This document shows, piece by piece, positions 30,542-36,114 of a stretch of 36,114 bases of DNA. The stretch covers positions 1 through 36,114 of the IMG/VR virus record IMGVR_UViG_3300009553_000014; one strand, written 5' to 3'. This DNA is from a virus. Every line of letters begins with the position of its first letter. The stretch's first letter is position 1. A model generated the notes under the pieces. That model was given only the letters and a program-made list of their open reading frames with translations, was not told the origin of the DNA and made no database searches. The position numbers and the translations under genes are program-made.

Positions 30542-31207
30542 ATGACTATAAATAATGCGATAAATAATCAATTGGGCACACCATTATCAGGAATATTAAC
30601 TAATTGCACGGGACTTCCTGTCTCAACAGGAGTTTCAGGATTGGGATCTAATGTTGCTACATTTCTTGGTACTCCATCTAGTGCTAATTTATTGGCCGCA
30701 TTGACTGACGAAACCGGTACCGGATCTACTGTATTTGGAACCTCACCTACAATAACAACGCCAACAATTAATCAAGCTAATCTTGTCGGTACCACGACCA
30801 ATGATAATGCGGCTGCAGGAAGTGTTGGGGAATTGATTTCTTCTGTGGTTGCTGCTGGATCTGCTATTTCTCTTACTACTGCAACTCCTGCGAATATTAC
30901 ATCTATTTCTCTTACAGCCGGAGATTGGGACGTTTGGGGAAATGTAAATTTTTCGTGGAATATTACTGCTGCGAATGTCAATATGTTTGGTTGGAGCAGT
31001 ACTACTTCTGCAACATTACCCGATAGATCACTTTATAATTCAGAAACTATTATTGTAGGGGGAGCTGGTAATAGTGTTGATGGGTTTTCTATACCATCAA
31101 TTCGATATAGTTTACCAGGTACAACTACAATTTATCTTTCATGCGAAGCCACATTTAATAATACCTGTAACGCTTGCGGTGGTATTTATGCAAGAAGGAG
31201 AAGGTAA
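30542..31207 (+). CDS. Tail fibre C-terminal-type protein
   Basis: A 221-residue protein. Its N-terminus (LSGILTNCTGLPVSTGVSGL) is a common linker of phage fibres and the C-terminal half is a beta domain (ISLTAGDWDVWGNVNFSWN) ending in RRRR. AGGA lies in the loop of TTAAA/TTTAA (30525-30538). It may be a receptor-binding tip carried by the preceding fibre. Confidence 0.75.
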   Translation: MTINNAINNQLGTPLSGILTNCTGLPVSTGVSGLGSNVATFLGTPSSANLLAALTDETGTGSTVFGTSPTITTPTINQANLVGTTTNDNAAAGSVGELISSVVAAGSAISLTTATPANITSISLTAGDWDVWGNVNFSWNITAANVNMFGWSSTTSATLPDRSLYNSETIIVGGAGNSVDGFSIPSIRYSLPGTTTIYLSCEATFNNTCNACGGIYARRRR

Positions 31208-31248
31208 AAAACCCGCTGGGGTGCGCATTTTTAAGAGGCGTAGCGGGT
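31205..31248 (-). terminator. Leftward rho-independent terminator
   Basis: On the minus strand ACCCGCT (31248-31242) pairs with AGCGGGT (31217-31211) and a run of T follows (31211-31206). It ends the leftward DUF6496-like gene; on the plus strand no T tract follows. Confidence 0.6.
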
Positions 31249-31255
31249 GTCGTTA

Positions 31256-31432
31256 TTAATACATTGGATCTTTACTTTTCTTTTGTTTTTTCTTTTTTGG
31301 AATCTTAGCGCCTGATTTTCTCGCTTCGTTTAGGGATGCTGCAATCGCCTGTTTTCTTGGATGACCGCTTTCTTCCATCTCTTTGATGTTTTTGCCTATC
31401 ACTTTTCTTGAAGTTCCCTTTTTAAGTGGCAT
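31256..31432 (-). CDS. Small basic DUF6496-like phage protein
   Basis: A 58-residue strongly basic protein. MPLKKGTSRKVIGKNIKEME, then HPRKQAIAASLNEARKSGA and a lysine-rich tail match the DUF6496-type proteins found in many phages and bacteria, whose function is not known. It is a lone leftward gene between the fibres and an RHH gene, with AAAGGAAC upstream. Confidence 0.8.
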   Translation of the reverse strand: MPLKKGTSRKVIGKNIKEMEESGHPRKQAIAASLNEARKSGAKIPKKKKQKKSKDPMY

Positions 31433-31512
31433 AGATTGGTTCCTTTAATTAGTTGTTTATTTACAAGATATATAATATTATTTTACTTTACAAATTGAAA
31501 GGATTATTACAC

Positions 31513-31638
31513 ATGCCACGTCCTCCTAATTATATTACCACCAAACAGTTTAATGATTACAAAAAAGAGATTAATAAAGTTATTAGACATTTGGAAAAGG
31601 AAATAACTAAGTTTCTTAAAAAGCAGAAAAATAAATGA
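31513..31638 (+). CDS. Small basic helical protein
   Basis: A 41-residue lysine-rich protein (MPRPPNYITTKQFNDYKKEI) with a coiled-coil-like C-terminal half. The start at 31513 has AAGGA nine bases upstream. Its TGA overlaps the RHH start (ATGA), so the two are co-translated. The gap 31433-31512 is AT-rich and may hold divergent promoters (TATAAT near 31477), which I do not call firmly. Confidence 0.6.
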   Translation: MPRPPNYITTKQFNDYKKEINKVIRHLEKEITKFLKKQKNK

Positions 31639-31835
31639 TTGAGCTTAATCTTGAATTAGATAGTAGTGCATCACAAACTATTCATGAGTTGATGCACTAC
31701 TATAATATAAGAAGTAGAGCTGAATTAGTTTCTAAAGCCATTGATTTACTCACTCTTGCAACGCATGTAGATAAAACCAATGGTGAATTATTTGCAAGAA
31801 AAGGAACGCATGAAACTAAAATAATATTAAGATAA
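31635..31835 (+). CDS. Ribbon-helix-helix-like DNA-binding protein
   Basis: A 66-residue protein. The strand MIELNLELDSS is followed by helix QTIHELMHYYN, the turn IRSRAEL and helix VSKAIDLLTLA, the CopG/Arc arrangement, plus a C-terminal tail. It is coupled to the small basic protein upstream. It may regulate the divergent leftward gene or its own unit. It is the third RHH-like gene in the genome. Confidence 0.65.
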   Translation: MIELNLELDSSASQTIHELMHYYNIRSRAELVSKAIDLLTLATHVDKTNGELFARKGTHETKIILR

Positions 31836-31850
31836 AATTTAAGAGGGATC

Positions 31851-32111
31851 ATGGATGATCTTTATAAAGTATCTGAGCTTGATACAAATAAATTAAATGG
31901 AAGGATAAATACTGGTAAAATTACTGAAAGAGACAAATTCCTTGCAGCCAAACAAATATTACTTGGTTTGTCTATATTATATTTATTAACAATAGGCGCT
32001 TATTTATTAAGACCAATAGAATGTGCTAAATTAATTGATATTTGTACCACGACTTTCCCGCCTCTGGCCACTTTAATCCTTGTGGCCTATTTCCGTGATA
32101 AAAGTCATTGA
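31851..32111 (+). CDS. Two-pass membrane protein
   Basis: An 86-residue protein with membrane segments at about 35-52 and 62-80, a cytoplasmic-type charged N-terminus and a short FRDKSH tail. The start codon sits in GATCAT-GG-ATGATC (31847-31860), a perfect 6-bp hairpin. Size and topology allow a holin or holin-antagonist role, but the lysozyme is far away. It is convergent with the next leftward gene, overlapping by 7 bases. Confidence 0.65.
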   Translation: MDDLYKVSELDTNKLNGRINTGKITERDKFLAAKQILLGLSILYLLTIGAYLLRPIECAKLIDICTTTFPPLATLILVAYFRDKSH

Positions 32112-32281
32112 TCAAACTCTATTCGTAAAATGAATTGTATATAAGCCAAATAATATATAGCAGAAATTCCAATAGAAATACATGCTGGTTCAAATCCGTA
32201 AAATTTATATATCCAAAATGGACCAGTTATTAATGACAAATGTAAAAATAAACCTAATAAATATTCAATGAATTGCCACAT
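32105..32281 (-). CDS. Small two-pass membrane protein
   Basis: A 58-residue protein (MWQFIEYLLGLFLHLSLITG) with two hydrophobic segments separated by KFYGFEPA. AGGAAT lies upstream. Function unknown. It has its own predicted promoter at 32310-32337. Confidence 0.6.
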   Translation of the reverse strand: MWQFIEYLLGLFLHLSLITGPFWIYKFYGFEPACISIGISAIYYLAYIQFILRIEFDQ

Positions 32282-32309
32282 GATTTTATTCCTATTTTGT
32301 GCTACTATT

Positions 32310-32337
32310 TGTATATAATGTGAACTATAAACTTCAA
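32310..32337 (-). promoter_or_regulatory. Leftward promoter candidate
   Basis: Minus strand TTGAAG (32337-32332), 16-base spacer, TATACA (32315-32310). It points at the small membrane protein starting at 32281. Confidence 0.4.
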
Positions 32338-32341
32338 ACTT

Positions 32342-32361
32342 CCAGTAAGTTGGCTTACTGG
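32342..32361 (-). terminator. Perfect 8-bp hairpin at end of the leftward Lar/DUF551 unit
   Basis: CCAGTAAG and CTTACTGG (32342-32349, 32354-32361) pair over a four-base loop two bases after the stop of the leftward gene at 32364. The following minus-strand bases are only moderately T-rich, so termination is probable rather than certain. Confidence 0.5.
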
Positions 32362-32363
32362 CA

Positions 32364-32765
32364 CTATGATTTCTTTATTTTTCTCATTAAATTAGTTTGC
32401 ATTGATTGTCTAGTTGATAATTGATAATCGAAGCATTTATTTTCACCTAATTGTATTGAATCTGATAAAACTTTAAAAAGAAACATAATTTCATTGGAAG
32501 TTATGTGTTTCTTTAGATTTATGTCTGATAAATGATAGGATTTATCTTTTTGATTTTCTGATTTATCTATAGTTTTTTCAGGATTATTTGGCAACTCCAT
32601 CCAATATTTTACATTATTTATTATTGCATGACTTCCGTCACCCGTAATAAAGTTTTTTATATTTTTAAATACTCTAAAAAAACAAATGAAAGGTCTGTGA
32701 GTTCCAGTAGAGCATAAATAAAACCCTTCTTTGTCAGGATATAACTCTTTCACGCTATTCCACAT
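32364..32765 (-). CDS. DUF551-related phage protein
   Basis: A 133-residue protein. The first 60 residues (MWNSVKELYPDKEGFYLCST to VKYWMELPNNPE) follow the DUF551 plan in which W-x-(S/P)-V-K-x-x-x-P opens and W-M-x-L-P-x-x-P-E closes. The C-terminal half is helical and unlike DUF551. Function unknown; such genes are frequent in phage accessory blocks. Confidence 0.65.
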   Translation of the reverse strand: MWNSVKELYPDKEGFYLCSTGTHRPFICFFRVFKNIKNFITGDGSHAIINNVKYWMELPNNPEKTIDKSENQKDKSYHLSDINLKKHITSNEIMFLFKVLSDSIQLGENKCFDYQLSTRQSMQTNLMRKIKKS

Positions 32766-33099
32766 TATCGTATTTCTCTGTATATTCTTCTAAAGTGATT
32801 TCTTTGTTTGTTCCAAAGTCACGAACATAAATTCCACTATCGCATGAATCGCTTTTAGGAGGAATGGTGTTCCACCAATATAGAATGCTTCTCATCCAAT
32901 CAGATCGACAATCTTTGCAGACACGCAAAGTATAAAAAGTCCTTCCAGTAGGAATATTGCTTATATTTTTTTGTTCTTTATCAAGCATAGCTTCTTTATC
33001 AAATGGAATTTTTAATTCATCCATATCATAAAAACAAGCCATCCACAGTGTTCTTCTATCATCACCTTCCTCTTTGCATCGTTGACATAATTCAGTCAT
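32755..33099 (-). CDS. Conserved phage zinc protein (GDDRRTLWMACFYDM type)
   Basis: A 114-residue protein with an N-terminal CQRCKEEGDDRRTLWMACFY block and RVCKDCRSDWMRSILYW; two Cys pairs probably bind zinc. The pattern is one I know as a common, unassigned phage protein. It overlaps the next gene by 11 bases and its ATG overlaps the preceding stop. Confidence 0.75.
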   Translation of the reverse strand: MTELCQRCKEEGDDRRTLWMACFYDMDELKIPFDKEAMLDKEQKNISNIPTGRTFYTLRVCKDCRSDWMRSILYWWNTIPPKSDSCDSGIYVRDFGTNKEITLEEYTEKYDNVE

Positions 33100-33350
33100 T
33101 ATAGTTCACCTATTTCTTTGAGTAATTTTTCCCAGTCATCTTTATCAGCAAGTTTTAGTTTATAATGTTCAGGAATAAATGTTTGCATATTTTTAACAAA
33201 CTCCAATAGCTTTTGATATTTATACTCTAAATGATAAATTGTTTGGGTAGGTGGCATTACAATCTCAACGATATCATCACTCTTATTTGTTACAGATATG
33301 GTAGTTCCAGATTCAGCGATACTTGGTAGTACTATTGTCTTTTTACTCAT
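33099..33350 (-). CDS. Small protein of unknown function
   Basis: An 83-residue protein: beta-rich N-terminus (TIVLPSIAESGTTISVTNKS) followed by two helices. It sits two bases from the DUF551 gene. No family recognised. Confidence 0.65.
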   Translation of the reverse strand: MSKKTIVLPSIAESGTTISVTNKSDDIVEIVMPPTQTIYHLEYKYQKLLEFVKNMQTFIPEHYKLKLADKDDWEKLLKEIGEL

Positions 33351-33352
33351 TT

Positions 33353-33583
33353 CTACTCCGGTGGCTCAGGTAATGGCATCCAATGGCTAATATCCCTTAA
33401 TATAAATTCTTTTTTCATATATAAATTACCCATTATTTGTTTTTTATGATGAGATGAATAACCTAATAAAATAAAATTATCACCCATAAAAAATGAATCA
33501 TATAAACTTCCATCACTCCAAGCCAGTATTCTGGAATTGTTTTCTGGCAATCTATCTTTCACGCTGATCCATTTACTCATCAA
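33353..33583 (-). CDS. DUF551 protein
   Basis: A 76-residue protein with MSKWISVKDRLPENNSRILA at the start and SHWMPLPEPPE at the end, the signature of DUF551. It is found in many phage and prophage accessory blocks; no biochemical role is known to me. It overlaps the Lar-like gene by four bases. Confidence 0.85.
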   Translation of the reverse strand: MMSKWISVKDRLPENNSRILAWSDGSLYDSFFMGDNFILLGYSSHHKKQIMGNLYMKKEFILRDISHWMPLPEPPE

Positions 33584-33825
33584 TCATCCAATGGCTCATT
33601 CAATTCTTGAACTATTTCTTTAGGTATTTTAATTGTGTAAACATCTTCGGGTAATGTGCGAGTATTCCAGTATGTAATAGCATTGTCTTTGGAATCCATC
33701 CATTTCTCTGCGCAATTTAAATTACTACACATTACTTTATATAAAGTTTTTAGGCCATAATCAGATTTATGGCATTTAAAATAGGCTTTTTCTCCACAAA
33801 ACGGACATGGTAATAAGTCAGTCAT
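33580..33825 (-). CDS. Lar-like restriction alleviation zinc protein
   Basis: An 81-residue protein. LLPCPFCGEKAYF near the start and the C-x4-C pair CSNLNCAEK followed by AITYWNTR match the Lar family, zinc proteins of lambdoid phages that lower type I restriction. The start is set at 33825 because its ATG overlaps the TGA of the upstream gene (ATGA); a longer frame from 33879 adds 18 residues without support. Anti-restriction in this host is inferred. Confidence 0.8.
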   Translation of the reverse strand: MTDLLPCPFCGEKAYFKCHKSDYGLKTLYKVMCSNLNCAEKWMDSKDNAITYWNTRTLPEDVYTIKIPKEIVQELNEPLDD

Positions 33826-33923
33826 AATGATGCCTGCCAAAATATTACAATTAATACAGCAGCTAAACAAATAGCACATCCCACAGCAGTAAAAGCCTGT
33901 GGCCAGTTTGTGATGTCACTCAT
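33822..33923 (-). CDS. Very small membrane protein coupled to Lar-like gene
   Basis: A 33-residue frame (MSDITNWPQAFTAVGCAICL) with one hydrophobic segment at about residues 9-28. Start overlaps the preceding gene by 8 bases and the stop overlaps the Lar-like start. It is supported by coupling; function unknown. Confidence 0.5.
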   Translation of the reverse strand: MSDITNWPQAFTAVGCAICLAAVLIVIFWQASL

Positions 33924-34047
33924 ATCCCTTACCTCCGCAACTTCTACAAGGCTTAACACTCTTTTGCCACAAATATTTTTCCCATCTATCCCATATCATT
34001 CGAACCAAACGATAGCCATAACCATTGCATGCGCGACAGTCATTCAT
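33916..34047 (-). CDS. Small DnaJ-type zinc-finger protein
   Basis: A 43-residue protein with CRACNGYGY and CRSCGGKGYE, the two C-x2-C-x-G-x-G units of a DnaJ-like zinc finger. GGAGAAAG lies upstream of the ATG. It resembles the C-terminal part of the protein at 9940-10365. A protein-binding role is possible. Confidence 0.65.
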   Translation of the reverse strand: MNDCRACNGYGYRLVRMIWDRWEKYLWQKSVKPCRSCGGKGYE

Positions 34048-34070
34048 AACTTTCTCCGCTATTAATTAGA

Positions 34071-34171
34071 GGCAATCGGCCAGAATTGCACTGGCTAGTT
34101 AAGGGACTGCGCGCATATCCTTCTTAACGGGAGTTGAAATCCTACGTGTCACTGTCCACGTCGCGATTGCC
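34071..34171 (-). ncRNA. tRNA-like cloverleaf with UCA anticodon
   Basis: Minus-strand folding gives GGCAATCG/CGATTGCC (34171-34164, 34078-34071), a D-arm ACGTG/CACGT, an anticodon loop TTTCAAC with T33 and TCA (34137-34135), a long extra arm GTTAAG/CTTAAC, and a T-arm GCCAG-TGCAATT-CTGGC. Eight acceptor plus five T pairs, a long extra arm and UCA are features of bacterial tRNA-Sec. Against it: anticodon stem has a mismatch, the D-loop lacks GG, the T-loop has G at position 55 and no CCA is encoded. It could be a decayed or specialised tRNA or another structured RNA. Confidence 0.4.
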
Positions 34172-34282
34172 GTTAATAAATGATGGCTTCCTAGAATGCA
34201 TTTACCACTCTATCTGCTTGAGTATTTTTCAACTCCTGGTGGCACCATCGTTATCAACAGTCTTTTTCTTGTGAGGTATAAA

Positions 34283-34363
34283 TCATTCAAAATCATCCCA
34301 GTCACCGCCATATTTTTTTCTCATATAACTTTTATAATCATTCAATTTATCTTGATCTGTCAT
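34283..34363 (-). CDS. Very small acidic peptide gene
   Basis: A 26-residue frame (MTDQDKLNDYKSYMRKKYGG, ending DWDDFE) with GGAG upstream. It is the first frame after the promoter region at 34455-34497. No family. The adjacent stretch 34172-34282 has no gene; GGAGTTGAAA (34130-34139) pairs with TTTCAACTCC (34227-34236). Confidence 0.45.
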   Translation of the reverse strand: MTDQDKLNDYKSYMRKKYGGDWDDFE

Positions 34364-34428
34364 TTTAGTTGCTCCATAATTGTTTTACCTAGTCTTTGTA
34401 CCTGACACGGGCACCGGATGGTGTTCCT

Positions 34429-34497
34429 CTTTAGAACTTCTAAAGTAGGGTACATTGACGATATTCTTTGTCAACCTTATGAAAAACATTGTCAACC
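34429..34497 (-). promoter_or_regulatory. Leftward promoter region with tandem TTGACA and palindrome
   Basis: On the minus strand GGTTGACAA occurs twice, 21 bp apart (34497-34489 and 34476-34468), each with a perfect TTGACA. The second can pair with a weak -10 (TACCCT, 16-base spacer). CTTTAGAA-C-TTCTAAAG (34429-34445) is a perfect 17-base palindrome just downstream, a possible operator. It should drive the second leftward unit. Confidence 0.45.
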
Positions 34498-34499
34498 AA

Positions 34500-34581
34500 T
34501 GGATTGGGGTGGATTCGAACCACCTCGCCTTAAGGGAACAGATTTACAGTCTGTGGCAATCGACCACTCTGCCACCAATCC
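34500..34581 (-). tRNA. tRNA-Tyr (GTA)
   Basis: A complete cloverleaf: acceptor GGATTGG/CCAATCC, D-arm with GAGTGGTCGA, anticodon stem ACAGA-CTGTAAA-TCTGT (anticodon GTA), a 13-nt variable region as in class II tRNA-Tyr, T-arm GGTGG-TTCGAAT-CCACC, discriminator A. CCA is not encoded. It is at the far end of the leftward early unit and probably supplies Tyr codons; no integrase makes use of it as an attachment site evident here. Confidence 0.93.
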
Positions 34582-34594
34582 TTAAATAAGTGGG

Positions 34595-34669
34595 CTATTT
34601 TCCCTTAGTATTATGTTGTGCCAATCCGGCTGCTAATAAAGATAGCGATAAAAGTAACGCTTTTTTCAT
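34595..34669 (-). CDS. 24-residue signal-peptide-like peptide
   Basis: MKKALLLSLSLLAAGLAQHN followed by TKGK has a basic N-terminus, a hydrophobic core and an A-x-A-like end, so it resembles a bare signal sequence. AAGGAAG lies upstream and the ATG overlaps the previous stop (ATGA), which argues that it is translated. It has no lipobox cysteine. Function unknown; it could be a membrane peptide. Confidence 0.5.
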   Translation of the reverse strand: MKKALLLSLSLLAAGLAQHNTKGK

Positions 34670-34911
34670 TGTGTAACTTCCTTTTGTTGTTGTGAAAATC
34701 TAACTTTGTTTATCCAATACTCCATCATGAGTTGGCTATGTATGTGCTTAACATGACAGCATTCCGCATGAGGGTGTTGTGGAAAAGTTTTTTTACATCG
34801 GTCACATTGAATAAGTGACTTAACTATAAAAATATGCTCCGGAGATGTGCTTTCCGTTGTTGTGGTTATGGATGGATGAACACAAAAAAATTGCTTTAAA
34901 AAAGTAATCAT
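34666..34911 (-). CDS. Small Cys/His zinc protein
   Basis: An 81-residue protein. IQCDRCKKTFP and AECCHVKHIHS give a cluster of Cys and His that may bind zinc; the N-terminus has FFCVHPS. Start and stop each overlap neighbouring genes as ATGA. Function unknown. Confidence 0.7.
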   Translation of the reverse strand: MITFLKQFFCVHPSITTTTESTSPEHIFIVKSLIQCDRCKKTFPQHPHAECCHVKHIHSQLMMEYWINKVRFSQQQKEVTQ

Positions 34912-35084
34912 ATTTTTTTCCTATTCCATATCCATAATAGATTATTAAGCTGGTTTTTACCGCGACTAACCATCGAGTCATTGTAATACTCATCATGAGC
35001 AAATTTCATAATGGGCTTATCCCAAGCTAGTGTATCCTTTAGGATTTGAACTAACATCATCAATTGTTTATTTGTTATTATCAT
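34908..35084 (-). CDS. Small unknown protein
   Basis: A 58-residue protein (MIITNKQLMMLVQILKDTLA) that is helical with aromatic C-terminus (LLWIWNRKK). It overlaps the upstream gene by 17 bases and couples to the next by ATGA. No family recognised. Confidence 0.65.
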   Translation of the reverse strand: MIITNKQLMMLVQILKDTLAWDKPIMKFAHDEYYNDSMVSRGKNQLNNLLWIWNRKKI

Positions 35085-35550
35085 GCTGCCACCAAAGCCA
35101 TTCTACAGAGACGATATCGTTTTCGATTAGGTAAATGAGCATTTTTGCTCTGGCATCTGCTTCCTTTTCATCATAAGTATGACACGCCCTACTTCTTGCA
35201 AGAGGGTTATTGATTTCTTTCCCTTTTATAGAATCGCATTCATAAGAAACGATAAATTGAATATTTCTAGATTTGCGTTTAATAGTTTCAAGCCCAAAGA
35301 TATTGAAAGGTTCGTTTTGTTTTGTATCAATCCAAGCAGGAAGCATATCGCCCAATTCTGCGGTGTTGAATGCTGAATATAAAATCTCAGGATTTGGATA
35401 ATCTTGGTAAACATGTCCTTGTTCATGCCAATCAGCAAAAGGTTCTCTTAGCCCTTTATACCAATAAAACAGACTCTCCTGCCTTACACCCAACTCTTTC
35501 AGTCGTTTAGCAAGACCAAGGGAACAGACTTGTTGTTCAAGTGGTAACAT
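35068..35550 (-). CDS. Conserved phage protein of unknown function
   Basis: A 160-residue protein. The start MLPLEQQVCSLGLAKRLKEL and the W-Y-K motif after QESLFYW are a familiar pattern in phages with no known role. It ends EKEADARAKMLIYLIENDIV, helical. AAAGGG lies upstream. Part of the leftward early operon. Confidence 0.8.
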   Translation of the reverse strand: MLPLEQQVCSLGLAKRLKELGVRQESLFYWYKGLREPFADWHEQGHVYQDYPNPEILYSAFNTAELGDMLPAWIDTKQNEPFNIFGLETIKRKSRNIQFIVSYECDSIKGKEINNPLARSRACHTYDEKEADARAKMLIYLIENDIVSVEWLWWQHDNNK

Positions 35551-35552
35551 GA

Positions 35553-35942
35553 CTAATGATCCCTTTCTAATAATTTCTTTGGCTTAAGTTTATTGTGCGG
35601 TAATTTTATTTTTCGTTCTAATGCATAGATATATTCAACAAAGAATAAAGCAATATCTACAGGCGCTGATGATCCAGGCAAAGACCTATTAAATAAATTC
35701 TGAGCAGAGGAAAAACTGACATGGGCAGGAACATGATATTGTGTGAGCAATTCTATCACTTCATCTCTGCACTTATCCCATCGATTCATTAGCATATCTA
35801 GAGTAAAATATTTTCTATTTTTAGTTATTTCTTTATATTCTTTTATCTCATTATTAGCACTTACCTTAGTAATCACAATAGGAACATTTGCTCCTGTGGA
35901 TTTATGCTTAACCATGTGTATCACTTTTTTTGAAATACCCAT
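35553..35942 (-). CDS. Unknown protein, possible winged-helix
   Basis: A 129-residue basic protein. Strands at the N-terminus (NVPIVITKVSANNEIKEYK) are followed by a helix-rich part (FTLDMLMNRWDKCRDEVIEL) that could hold a DNA-binding helix pair. AAGGGAAAT precedes the ATG at 35942. No family recognised. Confidence 0.65.
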   Translation of the reverse strand: MGISKKVIHMVKHKSTGANVPIVITKVSANNEIKEYKEITKNRKYFTLDMLMNRWDKCRDEVIELLTQYHVPAHVSFSSAQNLFNRSLPGSSAPVDIALFFVEYIYALERKIKLPHNKLKPKKLLERDH

Positions 35943-35949
35943 ATTTCCC

Positions 35950-36114
35950 TTATGTTATATCAAAATTATTATCAAAACTATCAGTATCTTGCGTTTCTTT
36001 AAGCTTTTCATTAAGGTTATAAACCGCCTTTTCTGCAGATTCCCCCCACGAAAAATTATGAGGGTCTACCTCTCCTTGGTAATATGCGCACCAACTACGC
36101 TTGGGCGCTGGATC
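35950..36114 (-). CDS. Small HicB-like protein, 3' part (gene crosses the window ends)
   Basis: This is the right-hand piece of the gene whose start lies at 174. The last 13 residues outside the repeat (QDTDSFDNNFDIT) and the stop at 35950-35952 lie here; bases 35992-36114 repeat the left end. Joined, the protein has 71 residues. The uninterrupted frame supports a circular molecule. Confidence 0.75.
   Translation of the reverse strand, partial: DPAPKRSWCAYYQGEVDPHNFSWGESAEKAVYNLNEKLKETQDTDSFDNNFDIT
35992..36114. repeat. Terminal direct repeat, right copy
   Basis: An exact copy of bases 1-123. Together they define the unit length of about 35,991 bp. Confidence 0.95.

Noticed and set aside
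34500-34581. tRNA-Tyr as integration site of a prophage
   Set aside because: No integrase or excisionase is encoded and the tRNA is intact with no repeat of its 3' part elsewhere in the window.

Overview
The window looks like one complete tailed-phage genome, AT-rich by eye and of podovirus type with a P22-like head, neck and portal module. The first 123 bases are repeated exactly at the end. A leftward reading frame that starts at 174 runs off the left edge in frame and resumes at the right edge, ending at 35950. The molecule is therefore circular or circularly permuted, about 35,991 bp once one repeat copy is removed. No integrase, CI-like repressor, DNA polymerase or RNA polymerase was found. 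A lytic life on the host replisome is the simplest reading. The GH24 lysozyme, Lar/DUF551 genes and P22-type virion genes suggest a Gram-negative, perhaps gammaproteobacterial, host, but the host cannot be fixed from the sequence.

Layout. A long leftward early unit starts at a promoter near 3476-3504 (TTGTGT-17-TATAAT, with a dyad over its -10) and runs through the ends of the window to about 34500. It encodes a PD-(D/E)XK nuclease, two ribbon-helix-helix proteins, three very small membrane proteins, a RecA-like Sak4-type ATPase, an SSB-like DUF669 protein with an SSB-type acidic tip, several unknown genes and a tRNA-Tyr. The rightward unit opens at 3742 with a lambda O-like initiator. Its gene contains three 23-bp iterons followed by an AT-rich stretch and an inverted repeat, a probable replication origin. 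A VRR-NUC nuclease, GH24 lysozyme, WGR-like protein, terminase small and large subunits, a set of small zinc-binding and membrane proteins (9.0-11.5 kb), a collagen-like protein and a Tad2-like (DUF2829) anti-Thoeris candidate follow.

From 13.0 to 24.2 kb lie portal, scaffold, coat, gp4- and gp10-like neck proteins and three probable ejection proteins. From 24.3 to 31.2 kb lie tail fibre and tip genes, two of which share an N-terminal anchor. From 32.1 to 34.5 kb a second leftward unit carries Lar-type and DUF551 genes, small zinc proteins, and a cloverleaf-like RNA whose apparent anticodon is UCA.

The most unusual signal is translational. At more than a dozen rightward gene starts the Shine-Dalgarno sequence (AAGGA or AGGAG) sits in the 4-8 nt loop of a small hairpin of up to 8 bp. 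The arm sequences differ from gene to gene while the geometry is kept. The strongest cases precede terminase, portal, fibre and tail genes, which suggests a shared device for starting translation.
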